Positions 26,995 through 38,270 of a stretch of DNA of 64,000 nt are shown here, in pieces. Location: positions 32,655 through 96,654 of the forward strand of contig JAMOLT010000027.1 in NCBI GenBank assembly GCA_027068915.1, given 5' to 3'. Position numbers and translations under genes: made by a program. Origin of the DNA: Sedimenticola sp. Its GTDB lineage: Bacteria; Pseudomonadota; Gammaproteobacteria; Chromatiales; Chromatiaceae. The notes under the pieces were generated by a model. The model searched no databases and had not been told where the DNA came from. It was given only the letters and a program-made list of their open reading frames with translations. Each line of letters opens with the position of its first letter. The stretch's first letter is position 1.

Positions 26995-29312
26995 TCTTGT
27001 TGTCTTTGTTCCTTTTTCTGTCTGCTTCCCTGGTTGCGGAAGAAGAGCTGCTCAGGCCCGAGCAGGCATTCAAAATGTCTGCCGAGGCCGAGGGCGACAA
27101 GATCCTGGTGCGCTGGAGCATCGAAGACGGCTACTACCTGTACCGCAACAAATTCCGCTTCAAGACCAACGACGAAAACATTTCCCTGGGCAGCCCGGAA
27201 CTGCCGCCCGGAAAGATCAAGAAAGACCCTTTCTTCGGCGACATTGAAATATTGCGCCAGCAGGCGGAAATCACCCTGCCTTTTCGCGTCACTGGCGCCG
27301 CCCCCAAGACCCTGGAGCTGGAGACCCGCTCCCAGGGCTGTGCAGACGTCGGCATTTGCTATCCACCCCAAACCCAGAAAGTGGTCATTCCCCTGAACAT
27401 CCAGGCCGCAGCACCCCCTCCACCGGTGGCCCCGGCTGCGGCAATTCCCGCGGCCCAGTCCAGCCCGGCAGGTGCCGCCAGCCCCTCGCCCCTGGATGTC
27501 CTGGGCGCACTGGGAGATGATCTGGGCTTTGGCGAAGACGATATCCTCGCTCCAGACGAGGCCTACAAACCCTTTGTCGAAACAAAAGACGGCAAAACCC
27601 TCGATGTCCACTGGGAAATCGCCGACGGCACCTATTTATATGCAGACAAGGTCAGCGTCAGCCTGGATGGGACAGACGTCGCCCTGGGAGAAGTGCGGTT
27701 TCCCCCGGCCAAGATCAAGCCCGATTCCGTCCGGCCGGACGGCAGCTTCGGCGATATTTCCGTGTTCGAAGGCAGCCTGGATCTGAGTATTCCCCTGCTG
27801 CGTGAAAACACCAATGCAGGCGAAGTCACAGTCACCCTGAAATACCAGGGCTGCGCCGAGCGGGGCATCTGCTACCCGCCACAGAAAAAGGAATTCAAGA
27901 TCCTGCTGCCAGCGGTTGCGCAAGACGATCTGACGACAGCCGATGGCGCTCCCGACAAAATTGCTGCACCCATGTCAGCACCCGCTGCACCTGCGGTAGA
28001 GCAGTCCGAACAAGATCAGATCGCCTCCATGCTCGGCAACGCCAGCACCTGGCTGATCATGCTGACCTTCTTCGGCATCGGCCTGCTGCTTGCCTTTACT
28101 CCCTGCGTCTTTCCCATGATTCCCATCCTCTCGGGCATCATCGCCGGACAGGGCCCCGGCATCACCACCCGCAAGGCATTTACCCTGTCTGTGGTTTATG
28201 TTTTGGCCATGGCAGTCACCTACACCATTGTCGGCGTGCTGGCCGGGATATTTGGTGCCAGCCTGAATCTTACAGCAGCGTTCCAGAATCCCTGGATACT
28301 CAGCGCCTTTGCCCTGCTGTTCGTACTGCTGTCCCTGTCCATGTTCGGCTTCTATGAGCTGCAGCTGCCCGCCAGCTGGCAGAGCAAGCTAAGCGAAATC
28401 AGCAACAGGCAAAGCGGCGGAGACCTGAGCGGCGTGGCGGTGATGGGGCTGCTTTCCGCCCTCATCGTCGGGCCCTGCGTCGCGCCACCCCTGGCTGGCG
28501 CGCTGATTTACATCGGCCAGACCGGTGACGCCCTGCTCGGCGGCGCAGCGCTGTTCGCCATGGCCATGGGCATGGGCGCACCACTCATCGCCATCGGCAC
28601 CTCCGCTGGCAAGCTGCTGCCCAAGGCGGGCGGTTGGATGGATGCGGTGAAGGGCGTGTTCGGCGTCATGATGCTGGGCCTGGCCATCACCATGCTGGAG
28701 CGCTTCCTGCCGGAAGTCATCACCATGGGCCTGTGGGGCGTGTTATTCATCGTCTCGGCCATCTACATGGGCGCACTGCAACAACTGAGCGTGGAAGCCA
28801 GCGGTTGGAGCAAGCTGTGGAAAGGCCTGGGCGTGGTGCTGCTGATCTATGGCACCTTATTCCTGGTGGGTGTCGCAGCCAATGGCAAGGACAACCTGCA
28901 ACCCTTGCGCGGCCTGGCGGTAGGCGGCGGCACCGGCAGCGTGGAAACCCATTTGCAGTTCAAGCGGGTCAAAAGCATCGCCGATCTGGAAACAGAACTG
29001 GCGGCAGCCCGGGCTGCCGGCAAGCCGGTGATGCTGGACTTCTATGCCGACTGGTGCATCTACTGCAAGCAAATGGAAAGAAACGTCTTCTCCCAGGCCG
29101 CCGTGGTTTCTGCCATGAGTGATTTCGTACTGCTCCAGGCCGATGTAACCGACCAGGACGATACAGACAAGGCGCTGATGGAAAAGGTAAACGTGCTCGC
29201 ACCCCCGGCCATGATCTTCTGGGACAGGGACGGTGCGGAAATCAAGCATTTGCGCCTCATGGGGTATATGGGGCCGGATGATTTCAAGAATCACGTCAAT
29301 AAAGTCCCCTGA
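26982..29312 (+). CDS. dsbD: thiol:disulfide interchange protein DsbD with duplicated N-terminal domain
   Basis: 776 residues, versus about 565-600 usual. Signal peptide (1-18); first DsbD-alpha domain (about 20-140) with C120/C126 in GCADVGICYPP; Ala/Pro linker; second DsbD-alpha domain (about 185-310) with C291/C297 in GCAERGICYPP; an eight-helix membrane domain (about 345-645) with CVFPMIPI and GPCVAPPL; and a C-terminal thioredoxin domain with WCIYC at C692/C695. It carries electrons from cytoplasmic thioredoxin to periplasmic partners such as DsbC and TlpA/CcmG-type proteins. Both N-terminal copies keep their cysteine pairs. It overlaps cutA and is two bases from the TlpA-like gene, a likely client. 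Confidence 0.93.
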   Translation: MYRLILLSLFLFLSASLVAEEELLRPEQAFKMSAEAEGDKILVRWSIEDGYYLYRNKFRFKTNDENISLGSPELPPGKIKKDPFFGDIEILRQQAEITLPFRVTGAAPKTLELETRSQGCADVGICYPPQTQKVVIPLNIQAAAPPPPVAPAAAIPAAQSSPAGAASPSPLDVLGALGDDLGFGEDDILAPDEAYKPFVETKDGKTLDVHWEIADGTYLYADKVSVSLDGTDVALGEVRFPPAKIKPDSVRPDGSFGDISVFEGSLDLSIPLLRENTNAGEVTVTLKYQGCAERGICYPPQKKEFKILLPAVAQDDLTTADGAPDKIAAPMSAPAAPAVEQSEQDQIASMLGNASTWLIMLTFFGIGLLLAFTPCVFPMIPILSGIIAGQGPGITTRKAFTLSVVYVLAMAVTYTIVGVLAGIFGASLNLTAAFQNPWILSAFALLFVLLSLSMFGFYELQLPASWQSKLSEISNRQSGGDLSGVAVMGLLSALIVGPCVAPPLAGALIYIGQTGDALLGGAALFAMAMGMGAPLIAIGTSAGKLLPKAGGWMDAVKGVFGVMMLGLAITMLERFLPEVITMGLWGVLFIVSAIYMGALQQLSVEASGWSKLWKGLGVVLLIYGTLFLVGVAANGKDNLQPLRGLAVGGGTGSVETHLQFKRVKSIADLETELAAARAAGKPVMLDFYADWCIYCKQMERNVFSQAAVVSAMSDFVLLQADVTDQDDTDKALMEKVNVLAPPAMIFWDRDGAEIKHLRLMGYMGPDDFKNHVNKVP

Positions 29313-29314
29313 AC

Positions 29315-29857
29315 ATGAAGCCAGGAAAACTTGCACTGCTGGCTTTGGCGGGTCTGCTTCTGGGCGGGACTGTTGCGGGGATATACAAATGGCAGCGGAA
29401 CCTGCCCGATGCTCCGCCAGAGGCACCAGACCCCTATAGCCAGCTCCCGGACTTCAGCCTGCCGAACATCGAGGGTGGCATGTGGCATGTGGCAAAATGG
29501 CGCGACAAGATCCTGGTGGTCAACTTCTGGGCGAGCTGGTGCCCTCCCTGCCGCAAGGAAATGCCCCTGTTTGTCCAGCTGCAGGAGCAATTTGCAGACA
29601 AAGACGTGCTGTTCGTGGGCATCGCCATCGATAACGAGCAAGCTGCCCGGGATTTCATGGACACCTATGGCATCGAGTTTCCGGTGTTGCTGGGCGAGGA
29701 TCAGGCCATGGCTTTATCCCGGCAACTTGGCAACCGTTTCCAGGCACTCCCCTATACAGTGGTTGCCGACCGGGGAGAAATCCAACTTCGCCAGGCCGGT
29801 GAAGTGCTGGAATCCGAGTTGCGCCCATTACTGGAGAAGCTGATCCAAAGCCGATAA
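29315..29857 (+). CDS. TlpA/ResA-family membrane-anchored thioredoxin
   Basis: 180 residues. An N-terminal membrane anchor (about 5-24) is followed by a redoxin domain with the active site WASWCPPC at C76/C79, IAIDNEQAARDFMDTYGIEFPVLLG, and the cis-Pro region ALPYTVVADRGEI. Such proteins reduce periplasmic disulfides, often for cytochrome c or copper-site assembly, and receive electrons from DsbD, encoded two bases upstream. The exact client is unknown. It ends about 150 bases before aroQ. Confidence 0.88.
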   Translation: MKPGKLALLALAGLLLGGTVAGIYKWQRNLPDAPPEAPDPYSQLPDFSLPNIEGGMWHVAKWRDKILVVNFWASWCPPCRKEMPLFVQLQEQFADKDVLFVGIAIDNEQAARDFMDTYGIEFPVLLGEDQAMALSRQLGNRFQALPYTVVADRGEIQLRQAGEVLESELRPLLEKLIQSR

Positions 29858-30006
29858 AAAACTTTTATGGTTATGCTGCTGAAACCCTACCCCCACCCCG
29901 GGGGATACAATACTGGACATATCGACCAGGTTGGCGCAAAATTGCTCCAATTGCAGGCTGAATCAGCGCAGTTCCCGGCAACATACAAACAGGAACGCGG
30001 TTTCCA

Positions 30007-30465
30007 ATGAGCAAAATTCTGATACTGAATGGCCCCAATCTCAACCTGTTGGGCACCAGGGAACCAGGCCATTACGGACAAGACAGCCTGGCAGCCATCG
30101 AGCAAACCCTCCGTACCCACGCCTCAGCCCAAGGGCATTCCCTGGATTTCCTCCAGTCCAATGCGGAATCTCGGCTCATCGACAGAATTCACCAGGCCGG
30201 TCGTGACGATGTGGACTTTATCCTCATCAACCCCGCCGCCTTTACCCACACCAGCATCGCCCTGCGGGACGCATTGCTGGCGGTGGGTATTCCTTTTATA
30301 GAGGTGCATCTTTCCAACGTGTTCGCCCGCGAGCAATTCCGCCATCACTCCTATCTTTCCGATATTGCAGTGGGCGTGATCAGCGGACTGGGCGCCCAGG
30401 GCTACGAACTTGCCCTGCTGGCTGCCGGCAAACACCTTGGCGCACCCACAGATACAGGGCCCTAA
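30007..30465 (+). CDS. aroQ: type II 3-dehydroquinate dehydratase
   Basis: 152 residues. [17 protein letters not shown] (active-site loop with Arg and Tyr), [31 protein letters not shown] and the catalytic His region [18 protein letters not shown] are the full signature. The dodecamer removes water from 3-dehydroquinate in the shikimate pathway. It is followed five bases later by accB, the widespread aroQ-accB-accC order. Confidence 0.96.
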   Translation: MSKILILNGPNLNLLGTREPGHYGQDSLAAIEQTLRTHASAQGHSLDFLQSNAESRLIDRIHQAGRDDVDFILINPAAFTHTSIALRDALLAVGIPFIEVHLSNVFAREQFRHHSYLSDIAVGVISGLGAQGYELALLAAGKHLGAPTDTGP

Positions 30466-30469
30466 CTCC

Positions 30470-30904
30470 ATGGATATACGCAAAGTCAAGAAACTCATCG
30501 AGCTGCTCGAAGCTTCCGACATCGCAGAAATCGAAATACATGAAGGGGAGGAGTCAGTACGCATCAGCCGTCACGGCACCCTGCCCATACCCCCGGCGGC
30601 ACCGGTGGCTCCTGCCGCACCCGCCGCAGCCACTGCCCCGGCAGAAGAAGAAAAAGAGCCGGAACTGGAAGGACACATCATCCATTCGCCCATGGTCGGC
30701 ACCTTTTACCGGGCGCCCAACCCCGGAGCAAAGCCTTTCATCAACGAAGGCCAAAGCATCAACGCCGGGGAAACCCTGTGCATTATCGAAGCCATGAAAA
30801 TTCTCAACCAGATCGAATCTGACAAGACCGGCGTGGTGAAGCGGATTCTGGTGGAGAACGGGCAGCCGGTGGAATACAACCAGCCGCTGTTCATCATCGA
30901 GTGA
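30470..30904 (+). CDS. accB: acetyl-CoA carboxylase biotin carboxyl carrier protein
   Basis: 144 residues from the ATG at 30470; the longer reading overlaps aroQ. N-terminal dimer helix [23 protein letters not shown], a Pro/Ala linker (about 38-62), then the biotinyl domain with [16 protein letters not shown] and [12 protein letters not shown], whose Lys takes biotin (Ile replaces the more usual Met after it). It carries CO2 from AccC to the carboxyltransferase for malonyl-CoA synthesis. It sits ten bases before accC. Confidence 0.97.
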   Translation: MDIRKVKKLIELLEASDIAEIEIHEGEESVRISRHGTLPIPPAAPVAPAAPAAATAPAEEEKEPELEGHIIHSPMVGTFYRAPNPGAKPFINEGQSINAGETLCIIEAMKILNQIESDKTGVVKRILVENGQPVEYNQPLFIIE

Positions 30905-30914
30905 GGCAGCAGCC

Positions 30915-32255
30915 ATGATTGAAAAAATCGTCATAGCCAACCGGGGCGAAATCGCCCTGCGCATTCAGCGCGCCTGCCGGGAACTTGGCATCAAGACCGT
31001 AGCCGTGCACTCGGAGGCCGACCGGGATCTCAAGCATGTACGCCTGGCGGATGAATCCGTGTGTATCGGCCCGGCGGCATCTGCAGGCAGCTACCTGAAC
31101 GTGCCCGCCCTGATCAGCGCCGCCGAAGTCACCGACGCCAACGCCATCCACCCCGGTTACGGCTTTCTGTCCGAAAATGCCGATTTTGCCGAACGCGTAG
31201 AGCAAAGTGGCTTCATCTTCATCGGCCCCAAACCCGAAACCATCCGCCTCATGGGTGACAAGATCACCGCCATCGAAGCCATGAAGGAATCCGGTGTGCC
31301 CACGGTGCCAGGCTCAGATGGGGAGATCGACGACAACGAAAAACGCAGCGTATTGCTCGCCAGGGGAATCGGCTACCCGGTCATTATCAAGGCCGCAGGC
31401 GGTGGCGGCGGCAGGGGCATGCGGGTAGTTCATTCCGAAGCCGCCCTGATCAGCGCTATCAGCCTGACCAAGGAGGAGGCCCGCACCGCTTTCGGCAACG
31501 AAACCGTGTACATGGAAAAATTTCTCGGCAACCCCCGCCATGTAGAGTTCCAGGTACTGGCCGACACCCATGGCAATGCCATTCACCTTGGCGAGCGCGA
31601 CTGCTCCATGCAGCGTCGGCACCAGAAGGTGGTGGAAGAAGCACCGGCTCCGGGCATCAGCGAAGAACTCCGGCAGAAAATCGGCAACCGCTGCGCCGAA
31701 GCCTGCCGCAAGATCGGCTACCGCGGCGCAGGCACTTTTGAATTTCTCTACGAGGACGGCGAGTTCTATTTCATCGAAATGAACACCCGGGTGCAGGTGG
31801 AGCACCCCGTCACCGAAATGATCACCGGGGTGGATATCGTCAAAGAGCAGATCCTCATCGCCGCAGGCAGGGAACTGGCCTACAGGCAGGAGGACATCGT
31901 CCTGCGGGGCCACGCCATCGAATGCCGCATCAATGCGGAAAACCCGGAAAACTTCATGCCCAGCCCCGGCCCCATCGACCAGTTGCACGTCGCTGGCGGG
32001 CCCGGTATTCGTTTCGACAGCCACCTCTACAACGGCTATACGGTGCCACCCTATTACGACTCCATGATCGGCAAGCTCATCGCCTGGGGCGAGAACCGGG
32101 AATCCGCCATCGCCCGCATGCAGACCGCTCTTTCAGAAATGGTCATCGAAGGCATACTCACCAACATCCCCCTGCAGGAAGACATCATGCGGGATGCAGG
32201 CTTCGAGGCCGGTGGCGCCAATATTCATTATCTGGAAAAGAAACTGGGACTCTAA
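30915..32255 (+). CDS. accC: biotin carboxylase
   Basis: 446 residues, normal length. [30 protein letters not shown] at the start, ATP-grasp loop [28 protein letters not shown] and [20 protein letters not shown] are all present. It carboxylates the biotin of AccB using ATP and bicarbonate, the first step of fatty acid synthesis. Last gene of the aroQ-accB-accC set; the next gene is convergent 66 bases on. Confidence 0.97.
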   Translation: MIEKIVIANRGEIALRIQRACRELGIKTVAVHSEADRDLKHVRLADESVCIGPAASAGSYLNVPALISAAEVTDANAIHPGYGFLSENADFAERVEQSGFIFIGPKPETIRLMGDKITAIEAMKESGVPTVPGSDGEIDDNEKRSVLLARGIGYPVIIKAAGGGGGRGMRVVHSEAALISAISLTKEEARTAFGNETVYMEKFLGNPRHVEFQVLADTHGNAIHLGERDCSMQRRHQKVVEEAPAPGISEELRQKIGNRCAEACRKIGYRGAGTFEFLYEDGEFYFIEMNTRVQVEHPVTEMITGVDIVKEQILIAAGRELAYRQEDIVLRGHAIECRINAENPENFMPSPGPIDQLHVAGGPGIRFDSHLYNGYTVPPYYDSMIGKLIAWGENRESAIARMQTALSEMVIEGILTNIPLQEDIMRDAGFEAGGANIHYLEKKLGL

Positions 32256-32321
32256 CATTTGCCATAACCGGAACAAAAAGGCGGGGCGGAATCCCTCCTA
32301 GCTTCATTCAACCCGGAAAAA

Positions 32322-34043
32322 CTAAGCCCTTTCCGGCTTCTTGAAGTAACTCAGCCAGATGCCGCTCAACAGCCAGGAATAAAACCAGGTGCCGATAATA
32401 ATCAGCACAAAGGCTTTAACAATATCGGTCGCCGAGCCATCCAGTGAAAAAGCGGGCACATAACCGAACAGGAAGGGGCCGAGATAGAGGAATTTGGCAA
32501 ACTTGAATGCGGAGAAGGCCGTTTTCCACATATTGGCTTTGGCGATAGTGGCACCCGCGAAAGCTGCAATGCAGACGGGTGGGGTAATGTTGGAATCCTG
32601 GGAAAGCCAGTAGACGATCATATGCGCCGCGAGTATGTTGACGCCAAGATGCGTCAACGCTGGCACCGCTACCACGGCGGTAATGAGATAAGCCGCCGTG
32701 ACGGGAACACCCATGCCCAGCACCAGCGAGGCGAGGGCGATGAACAGTATCGTAAGCACGAGTGAGCCGCCGGCCAGTTCAATGACGATATCTGCGAAGG
32801 TCAGCACCAGCCCACTGAAGGTCAGTACGCCGATAATGATGCCGATGACGCCAACCGTCGCGCCGATTTTCAGGCTACTTTCGGCACCGTCTCTGGCTGC
32901 TTCGATAAATTCTTTCGGCCCGATGCGCGTCTCCTTGCGAAACCAGCTGATCACGATGCAGGAAACGATACCCAGAATGGCAGAGTAACCGGGAGAGTAG
33001 CCGGAAAGCATGAAAATCGTGATCACCACCAGCGGCGTAATATAAAACCACTCGCGGCGCAGAATCTCCATGGCGCTATGCTTGGACTTTTCGCCTACCA
33101 GGTTGTACTTTTTCGCCTCGTAGTGAACCATGACATAGACACTGAAGAAGTACATCAGCGCGGGGAAGATCGCCACCAGCATAATCTGGGAATAGGGCAC
33201 ACCGGTCAGCTCCGCCATGATAAAGCCACCAGCACCCATGATCGGCGGCAGAAACATGCCACCAATGGAGGCAGCAGGCTCGATAGCACCCGCAATATGC
33301 GGCTTGAAGCCGGCTTTTTTCATCATCGGAATCGTAAATGCACCCGTAGAGACGGTATTGGCGATGGCGCTGCCGGAGATGGAGCCGAAAAGCCCCGATG
33401 CAATCACCGATACCTTGGCCGGGCCGCCGATCTTGTGTCCGACGGCCGCCAACGGAAAATCCACGAAAAATTTGTGCGCACCACTCTTGCTGAGAAAGGC
33501 ACCGAAAAATACAAATAACAATACATAAGTGGCCAGCACGTTGGCCATGATGCCGAACACACCATCGCTCTTGTAGAAAATCGAGGTGCACAGGGCGGGG
33601 AAGGAGTCGCCCGCATGGGAAATCAGGTCGGGCATGTAGTCGCCATACACGCCATACAGCAGCATGGCGACGCCAATGACGACGAATACATTGCCAACCA
33701 CCCGGCGCGCCAGCTCGATACCCAGCAGAACGCCGATCACCGCGATGGTCATATCGAGGGTGGTTTCGGCTCCGGTGCGGTAGTTGATGGCCTCGAAATT
33801 GTAGATCCAGTAGCTGATGGTGATAACGGAAAGCGCCATCAGCACATAGTCCACCACCCGCATGATCTTCGACCTTGAGCGGTAGACCAGGAACACCAGA
33901 ATATAGGTGGCCAGCACATAGATGCCACGGTGGTACTGGGTGGCGGCAGGCGCCACCACCGCCGACCAGGCGTAAAAAACCAGCAGGGTTACGGCACAGG
34001 CATCGAACAGAATCTGCTCGAGCCTGTGCAGCTTTTTATACAC
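32322..34043 (-). CDS. TRAP transporter fused permease (TAXI type)
   Basis: 573 residues from a GTG at 34043 with AGGA seven to eight bases upstream. Around 15 or more hydrophobic segments. The N-terminal four-helix part corresponds to the small DctQ subunit and the rest to the large DctM subunit, with FGSISGSAIANTVSTGAFTIPMMKKAGF, PPIMGAGGFIMAELTGVPY and GMGVPVTAAYLITAVVAVPAL. It uses the sodium gradient to import a ligand delivered by the TAXI binding protein encoded just upstream. The substrate cannot be told from sequence; C4-dicarboxylates or amino acids such as glutamate are known for relatives. Confidence 0.92.
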   Translation of the reverse strand: MYKKLHRLEQILFDACAVTLLVFYAWSAVVAPAATQYHRGIYVLATYILVFLVYRSRSKIMRVVDYVLMALSVITISYWIYNFEAINYRTGAETTLDMTIAVIGVLLGIELARRVVGNVFVVIGVAMLLYGVYGDYMPDLISHAGDSFPALCTSIFYKSDGVFGIMANVLATYVLLFVFFGAFLSKSGAHKFFVDFPLAAVGHKIGGPAKVSVIASGLFGSISGSAIANTVSTGAFTIPMMKKAGFKPHIAGAIEPAASIGGMFLPPIMGAGGFIMAELTGVPYSQIMLVAIFPALMYFFSVYVMVHYEAKKYNLVGEKSKHSAMEILRREWFYITPLVVITIFMLSGYSPGYSAILGIVSCIVISWFRKETRIGPKEFIEAARDGAESSLKIGATVGVIGIIIGVLTFSGLVLTFADIVIELAGGSLVLTILFIALASLVLGMGVPVTAAYLITAVVAVPALTHLGVNILAAHMIVYWLSQDSNITPPVCIAAFAGATIAKANMWKTAFSAFKFAKFLYLGPFLFGYVPAFSLDGSATDIVKAFVLIIIGTWFYSWLLSGIWLSYFKKPERA

Positions 34044-34094
34044 GACCGCTTCCTGGTCGCTGACGACAGAAGCCTGACACCCCGCCGGGCGCCT

Positions 34095-35057
34095 TTATAA
34101 TACGCCTTTCTCTTTCCAGAACTTTATCGCACCGGGATGCATGGGCGTGACGATGCCATTGGCGGCATTCTCAACCGTCATGGATTTAAAGGTTTTTTTC
34201 TGGCCAACCATGTGCGCCAGGCCTTCATCGGTATAGATCGTGGAGAGCAGCTTGTAGACGACTTCTTCAGGCACGTCGGCATTAGCGACCCAGAGCGCTG
34301 AATCCTGAAAAGACGGGGTATCGGTCTCGACACCTTTATAGGTACCGGCTGGTACAGTCAGCTTGGAGAAATACGGGTACTCTTCATAGAACCCGGAAGC
34401 CTCTGCGTCGGCGCCCAAATCGATCAATTCGATGTCGTTGGTTTGCGCGGCCATAATGACAGCACCTGAAGGGAAGGCGGTAAACAGCCAGAAGGCATCC
34501 AGCTGGTTGTTTCCGAATGCTGCGGCTGCATCGTTATACCCCATGGCATTTCTTTCGATCTTGTCCCAGATGCCCAGGTGATTGAAAAACAATTCGCAAT
34601 TCGCGAAAGCACCGGAACCCGCGTTGCCAACCCCGACTTTTTTTCCAACCAGATCCTTGGTGGACTTTATGCCGGAGCCTTTGCGAACAACCAGTTGTGC
34701 CGGGGCACCATATAGAAAGCTGACGGCGAGAACATTTTCGTACTTTTTCGTATCATTTTTCATCTTGCCGTTTCGGCCAAGATAGACGTGTCCCGAGTAG
34801 ACTACACCAAAATCGGAACGTCCCGAGTTAACCTTGCGAAGATTCTCCACAGAACCCGCGGATGACTGGGCCTTAACCGTAAAGTCTTTGATTTCCTTTA
34901 CTGGTTTATATGTCTGAATCGCATTGGCGACTACCTGAAAAGTGCCGCCTGCCGGGCCACCCCCAAAAACAATTCGCTTGCCCGCTTGAGCAGATCCAAT
35001 CATGGTGAATACAAGAAAAAGAGCTGACATGATTGTTATAAACAGTGATTTTTTCAT
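34095..35057 (-). CDS. TAXI family TRAP transporter substrate-binding protein
   Basis: 320 residues from the ATG at 35057 behind CAGGAG. Signal peptide ending at GSAQA, then the TAXI domain: IVFGGGPAGGTFQVVANAIQ, SAGSVENLRKVNSGRSDFGVV, VGVGNAGSGAFANCELFF and DAFWLFTAFPSG. It is periplasmic and captures the ligand for the fused permease 51 bases downstream. Two-gene TAXI systems like this are complete. No regulator is adjacent; the promoter should lie in the 215-base gap shared with glyQ. Confidence 0.92.
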   Translation of the reverse strand: MKKSLFITIMSALFLVFTMIGSAQAGKRIVFGGGPAGGTFQVVANAIQTYKPVKEIKDFTVKAQSSAGSVENLRKVNSGRSDFGVVYSGHVYLGRNGKMKNDTKKYENVLAVSFLYGAPAQLVVRKGSGIKSTKDLVGKKVGVGNAGSGAFANCELFFNHLGIWDKIERNAMGYNDAAAAFGNNQLDAFWLFTAFPSGAVIMAAQTNDIELIDLGADAEASGFYEEYPYFSKLTVPAGTYKGVETDTPSFQDSALWVANADVPEEVVYKLLSTIYTDEGLAHMVGQKKTFKSMTVENAANGIVTPMHPGAIKFWKEKGVL

Positions 35058-35272
35058 TACTACTCTCCTGAGAATGGCTGTAGTCCACAGAAGTATAAAC
35101 GCCATCTTTCCCGGCTACCACCAATATCAGCCGCCTTCTCCCCCTCATGCACCGGGGTTTTCACCCGCTCAGATCCGGATTTCGTCCCGGTGGAAAAAAA
35201 CCCGGTAAATAAACCCGGCTGGCACGTTTGCCAGTATAATTGGCGTTTTGTGTCTTTTCCCCTTCCTTGAAC

Positions 35273-36187
35273 ATGAATGACTCGCCGGATGTTTCCACCT
35301 TCCAGGGACTGATTTTTGCCCTGCAGCAATACTGGGACAAACGGGGCTGCGTCATCCTGCAGCCCTATGACATGGAAATGGGCGCCGGTACCTTCCATAC
35401 CGCCACCTTTCTGCGCTCTATCGGCCCGGAGCCCTGGAACGCCGCCTATGTGCAGCCGTCGCGCCGCCCCACTGATGGCCGCTATGGAGAAAATCCCAAC
35501 CGCCTGCAGCACTATTACCAGTTCCAGGTGGCGCTCAAGCCCTCACCGAAAAATATCCAGGAGCTGTATCTGGGCTCCCTGGAAATGCTGGGCATCGATC
35601 TGCATGTGCATGATGTGCGCTTCGTGGAGGATAACTGGGAGTCCCCCACCCTGGGCGCCTGGGGCCTGGGCTGGGAGGTCTGGCTCAACGGCATGGAAGT
35701 GACCCAGTTTACCTATTTTCAGCAGGTGGGCGGGCTGGATTGCCGGCCGGTCACCGGGGAAATCACCTACGGCCTGGAACGCATCGCCATGTACATTCAG
35801 AATGTGGAGAGTATCTATGAACTGATCTGGGCCAATGGGCCAAACGGCCCTGTTACCTATGGTGATGTTTTTCATCAGAATGAAGTGGAACAATCTGCCT
35901 ACAATTTTGAACATGCCGACGTAGATTTCCTGTTCCGGCTTTTCGACCAGTGCGAAAAGGACAGCCAGAAGCTCATCGGGCTGGGGCTGCCCCTGCCAGC
36001 CTATGAGCAGGTACTCAAGGCTTCCCATGCCTTCAACCTGCTGGATGCCCGCCACGCCATATCGGTCACAGAACGCCAGCGCTTCATCCTGCGGGTGCGC
36101 AGCCTGTCTCGGGCGGTGGCCCAGGCCTACTATGAAGCCAGAGAGAAACTTGGCTTTCCCATGCTCAGGGAGGAAAACAGGTCATGA
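35273..36187 (+). CDS. glyQ: glycyl-tRNA synthetase alpha subunit
   Basis: 304 residues from the ATG at 35273. [68 protein letters not shown] and [12 protein letters not shown] are the class II catalytic core of the bacterial alpha2beta2 enzyme. With GlyS it charges tRNA-Gly. It overlaps glyS by four bases. Confidence 0.98.
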   Translation: MNDSPDVSTFQGLIFALQQYWDKRGCVILQPYDMEMGAGTFHTATFLRSIGPEPWNAAYVQPSRRPTDGRYGENPNRLQHYYQFQVALKPSPKNIQELYLGSLEMLGIDLHVHDVRFVEDNWESPTLGAWGLGWEVWLNGMEVTQFTYFQQVGGLDCRPVTGEITYGLERIAMYIQNVESIYELIWANGPNGPVTYGDVFHQNEVEQSAYNFEHADVDFLFRLFDQCEKDSQKLIGLGLPLPAYEQVLKASHAFNLLDARHAISVTERQRFILRVRSLSRAVAQAYYEAREKLGFPMLREENRS

Positions 36188-38259
36188 CCGATTCCCAGGA
36201 TCTGATTTTTGAACTCGGCACAGAAGAGTTGCCTCCGGTAGCGTTGAAAGAACTTTCCCGGGCGTTGGAGCAGGAATTTGTTGCCGGTCTGAAAAAAGCC
36301 GGTCTGCAGCATGGTGAAGTGATCCGCTACGCCACACCCAGACGTCTGGCGTTGCTGGTAAAAGACTGCGCCATCCGCCAGCCCGATCGCAAGCTGGAAA
36401 AACGCGGCCCGGCGGTACAGGCGGCTTTCGACGATGAGGGAAACCCCAGCAAAGCGGCAGAAGGTTTCGCCCGCTCCTGCGGCACCACCGTGGACAAACT
36501 GGATCGACTCAAAACCAGCAAGGGTGAATGGCTGATGTATCAGGTCGAGGAAAACGGCAAGGCTGCGGCAAAGCTGCTCCCGGAAATCGCGGAATCAGCC
36601 CTCAATCACCTGCCGATTCCCAAACGTATGCGCTGGGGGAACACCGATGCCCAGTTCGTGCGGCCGGTGCACTGGCTGCTGTTCAAACAGGGCACAAAGA
36701 TCATTCCCTGCCGGTTGCTCGATGTAGATGCCGGGGAACACAGCTATGGCCACCGCTTCCACCATCCGGATTTCCTGACTATCGAAACACCGGAAAGCTA
36801 TGCTGATTTACTCGAGTCCAAAGGAAAAGTGATCGCTCACTTCGACACCCGGCGCGCCAACATACAGATCCAGGTGGAAAAGGTTGCTGAAACCTTGGGG
36901 GGCACGGCGGAACTCGATCCGGCCCTGCTGGATGAAGTGACGGCACTGAACGAATGGCCCGTAGCCATCACCGGCAGTTTCGAGGAAAAATATCTGGCGG
37001 TTCCCCCGGAAGCCCTGATTTTGACCATGAAGAAAAATCAGAAATACTTTCCCCTGTTCGATGCCGATGGCCAGCTGATGAACCATTTCATCACCATCGC
37101 CAATATCGACAGCCCGAAACCGGAGGTCATCAGCGAAGGCAATGAGCGCGTGATTCGTCCACGCCTCGCCGACGCCATGTTCTTTTGGGAGCAGGATGGC
37201 AAGCGCCGCCTGGAAGATCATCTGGAATCGCTCAAATCTGTCGTCTTTCAGCAAAAACTCGGGAGTATGTACGACAAATCCCAACGGGTTGCCAGCCTCG
37301 CTGGCTGGATCGCAGAACAAACCGGTGCTGATGCGAGCCTTGCCAAAAGAGCCGGAATGCTCAGCCGCTGTGACCTGATGACCCATATGGTAGGAGAGTT
37401 CGCCGACATGCAGGGCGTGATGGGCCGCTATCAGGCTCTGCGCGACGGCGAGCCACAGGAGCTGGCGCTGGCAATGGAGGAATTCTACCTGCCCCGCTAT
37501 TCCGGTGATCGTCTGCCGCAAAGTTCCACAGGCATCGCCGTGGCGCTGGCTGAGAAAATCGATACCCTGTGCGGCATTTTCGGCATCGGCATGAAGCCCA
37601 CGGGAGACAAGGATCCTTTCGCTCTGCGCCGGGCGGCTCTGGGGGCATTGCGTATTGTTCGTGAGCACTCACTAACCCTGGACATACGGGAATTGCTGGA
37701 GAATGCCGTTACCGCCTTGCAGGATAAAATCCTGGAGGAGCACATCGCAGATGCCGTGTACGCCTTCCTCATGGAACGCCTGAAGGTGCTGCTGGCAGAT
37801 GAGGGGATTTCCCCTCAACTCTTTGAATCGGTGAACGCCGTTCAGCCCCGAACCATAGCGGATCTTGAAGCGCGCATCCTGGCGGTGCAGTCCTTTGTAA
37901 ACCTGGCGGAAGCAGAAGCCCTGGCGGCGGCGAACAAACGCATTCGCAATATCCTGCGAAAATCCCAAGACGATATTCCAGCTTCGGTAGATGAACAGCT
38001 ACTACAGGATCCTGCCGAGAAAACCCTGTTCACCCAGCTCCAAGCCATGCAGGCGCTGGTGGCGCCCTTGTTGGCGGACAGGAACTATGAAGCGGCGCTG
38101 AAAGCCATGGCCGGGCTTCGCACCGCTGTAGACCGGTTCTTTGATGATGTCATGGTAATGGCAGAAAAAGATGACCTGCGCCGCAACCGGCTGGCGCTGC
38201 TGAAACAGCTCAGCGCCCTGTTCCTGCGGGTGGCCGATATTTCCCGTCTGCAACGGTAA
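36184..38259 (+). CDS. glyS: glycyl-tRNA synthetase beta subunit
   Basis: 691 residues, normal length, ATGA overlap with gly[27 protein letters not shown] at the start, [21 protein letters not shown], an HD-like region and the C-terminal anticodon-binding helices are present. It supplies tRNA recognition to the GlyQ catalytic subunit. The downstream genes follow at 12 bases or less and probably share the transcript. Confidence 0.98.
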   Translation: MTDSQDLIFELGTEELPPVALKELSRALEQEFVAGLKKAGLQHGEVIRYATPRRLALLVKDCAIRQPDRKLEKRGPAVQAAFDDEGNPSKAAEGFARSCGTTVDKLDRLKTSKGEWLMYQVEENGKAAAKLLPEIAESALNHLPIPKRMRWGNTDAQFVRPVHWLLFKQGTKIIPCRLLDVDAGEHSYGHRFHHPDFLTIETPESYADLLESKGKVIAHFDTRRANIQIQVEKVAETLGGTAELDPALLDEVTALNEWPVAITGSFEEKYLAVPPEALILTMKKNQKYFPLFDADGQLMNHFITIANIDSPKPEVISEGNERVIRPRLADAMFFWEQDGKRRLEDHLESLKSVVFQQKLGSMYDKSQRVASLAGWIAEQTGADASLAKRAGMLSRCDLMTHMVGEFADMQGVMGRYQALRDGEPQELALAMEEFYLPRYSGDRLPQSSTGIAVALAEKIDTLCGIFGIGMKPTGDKDPFALRRAALGALRIVREHSLTLDIRELLENAVTALQDKILEEHIADAVYAFLMERLKVLLADEGISPQLFESVNAVQPRTIADLEARILAVQSFVNLAEAEALAAANKRIRNILRKSQDDIPASVDEQLLQDPAEKTLFTQLQAMQALVAPLLADRNYEAALKAMAGLRTAVDRFFDDVMVMAEKDDLRRNRLALLKQLSALFLRVADISRLQR

Positions 38260-38270
38260 GGGCAGGGGAC

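Noticed and set aside
29900..29912. G/C-rich short inverted repeat (CCCC/GGGG) between the TlpA-like gene and aroQ as a terminator
   Set aside because: The stem is short and no T-run follows, so termination is not supported.
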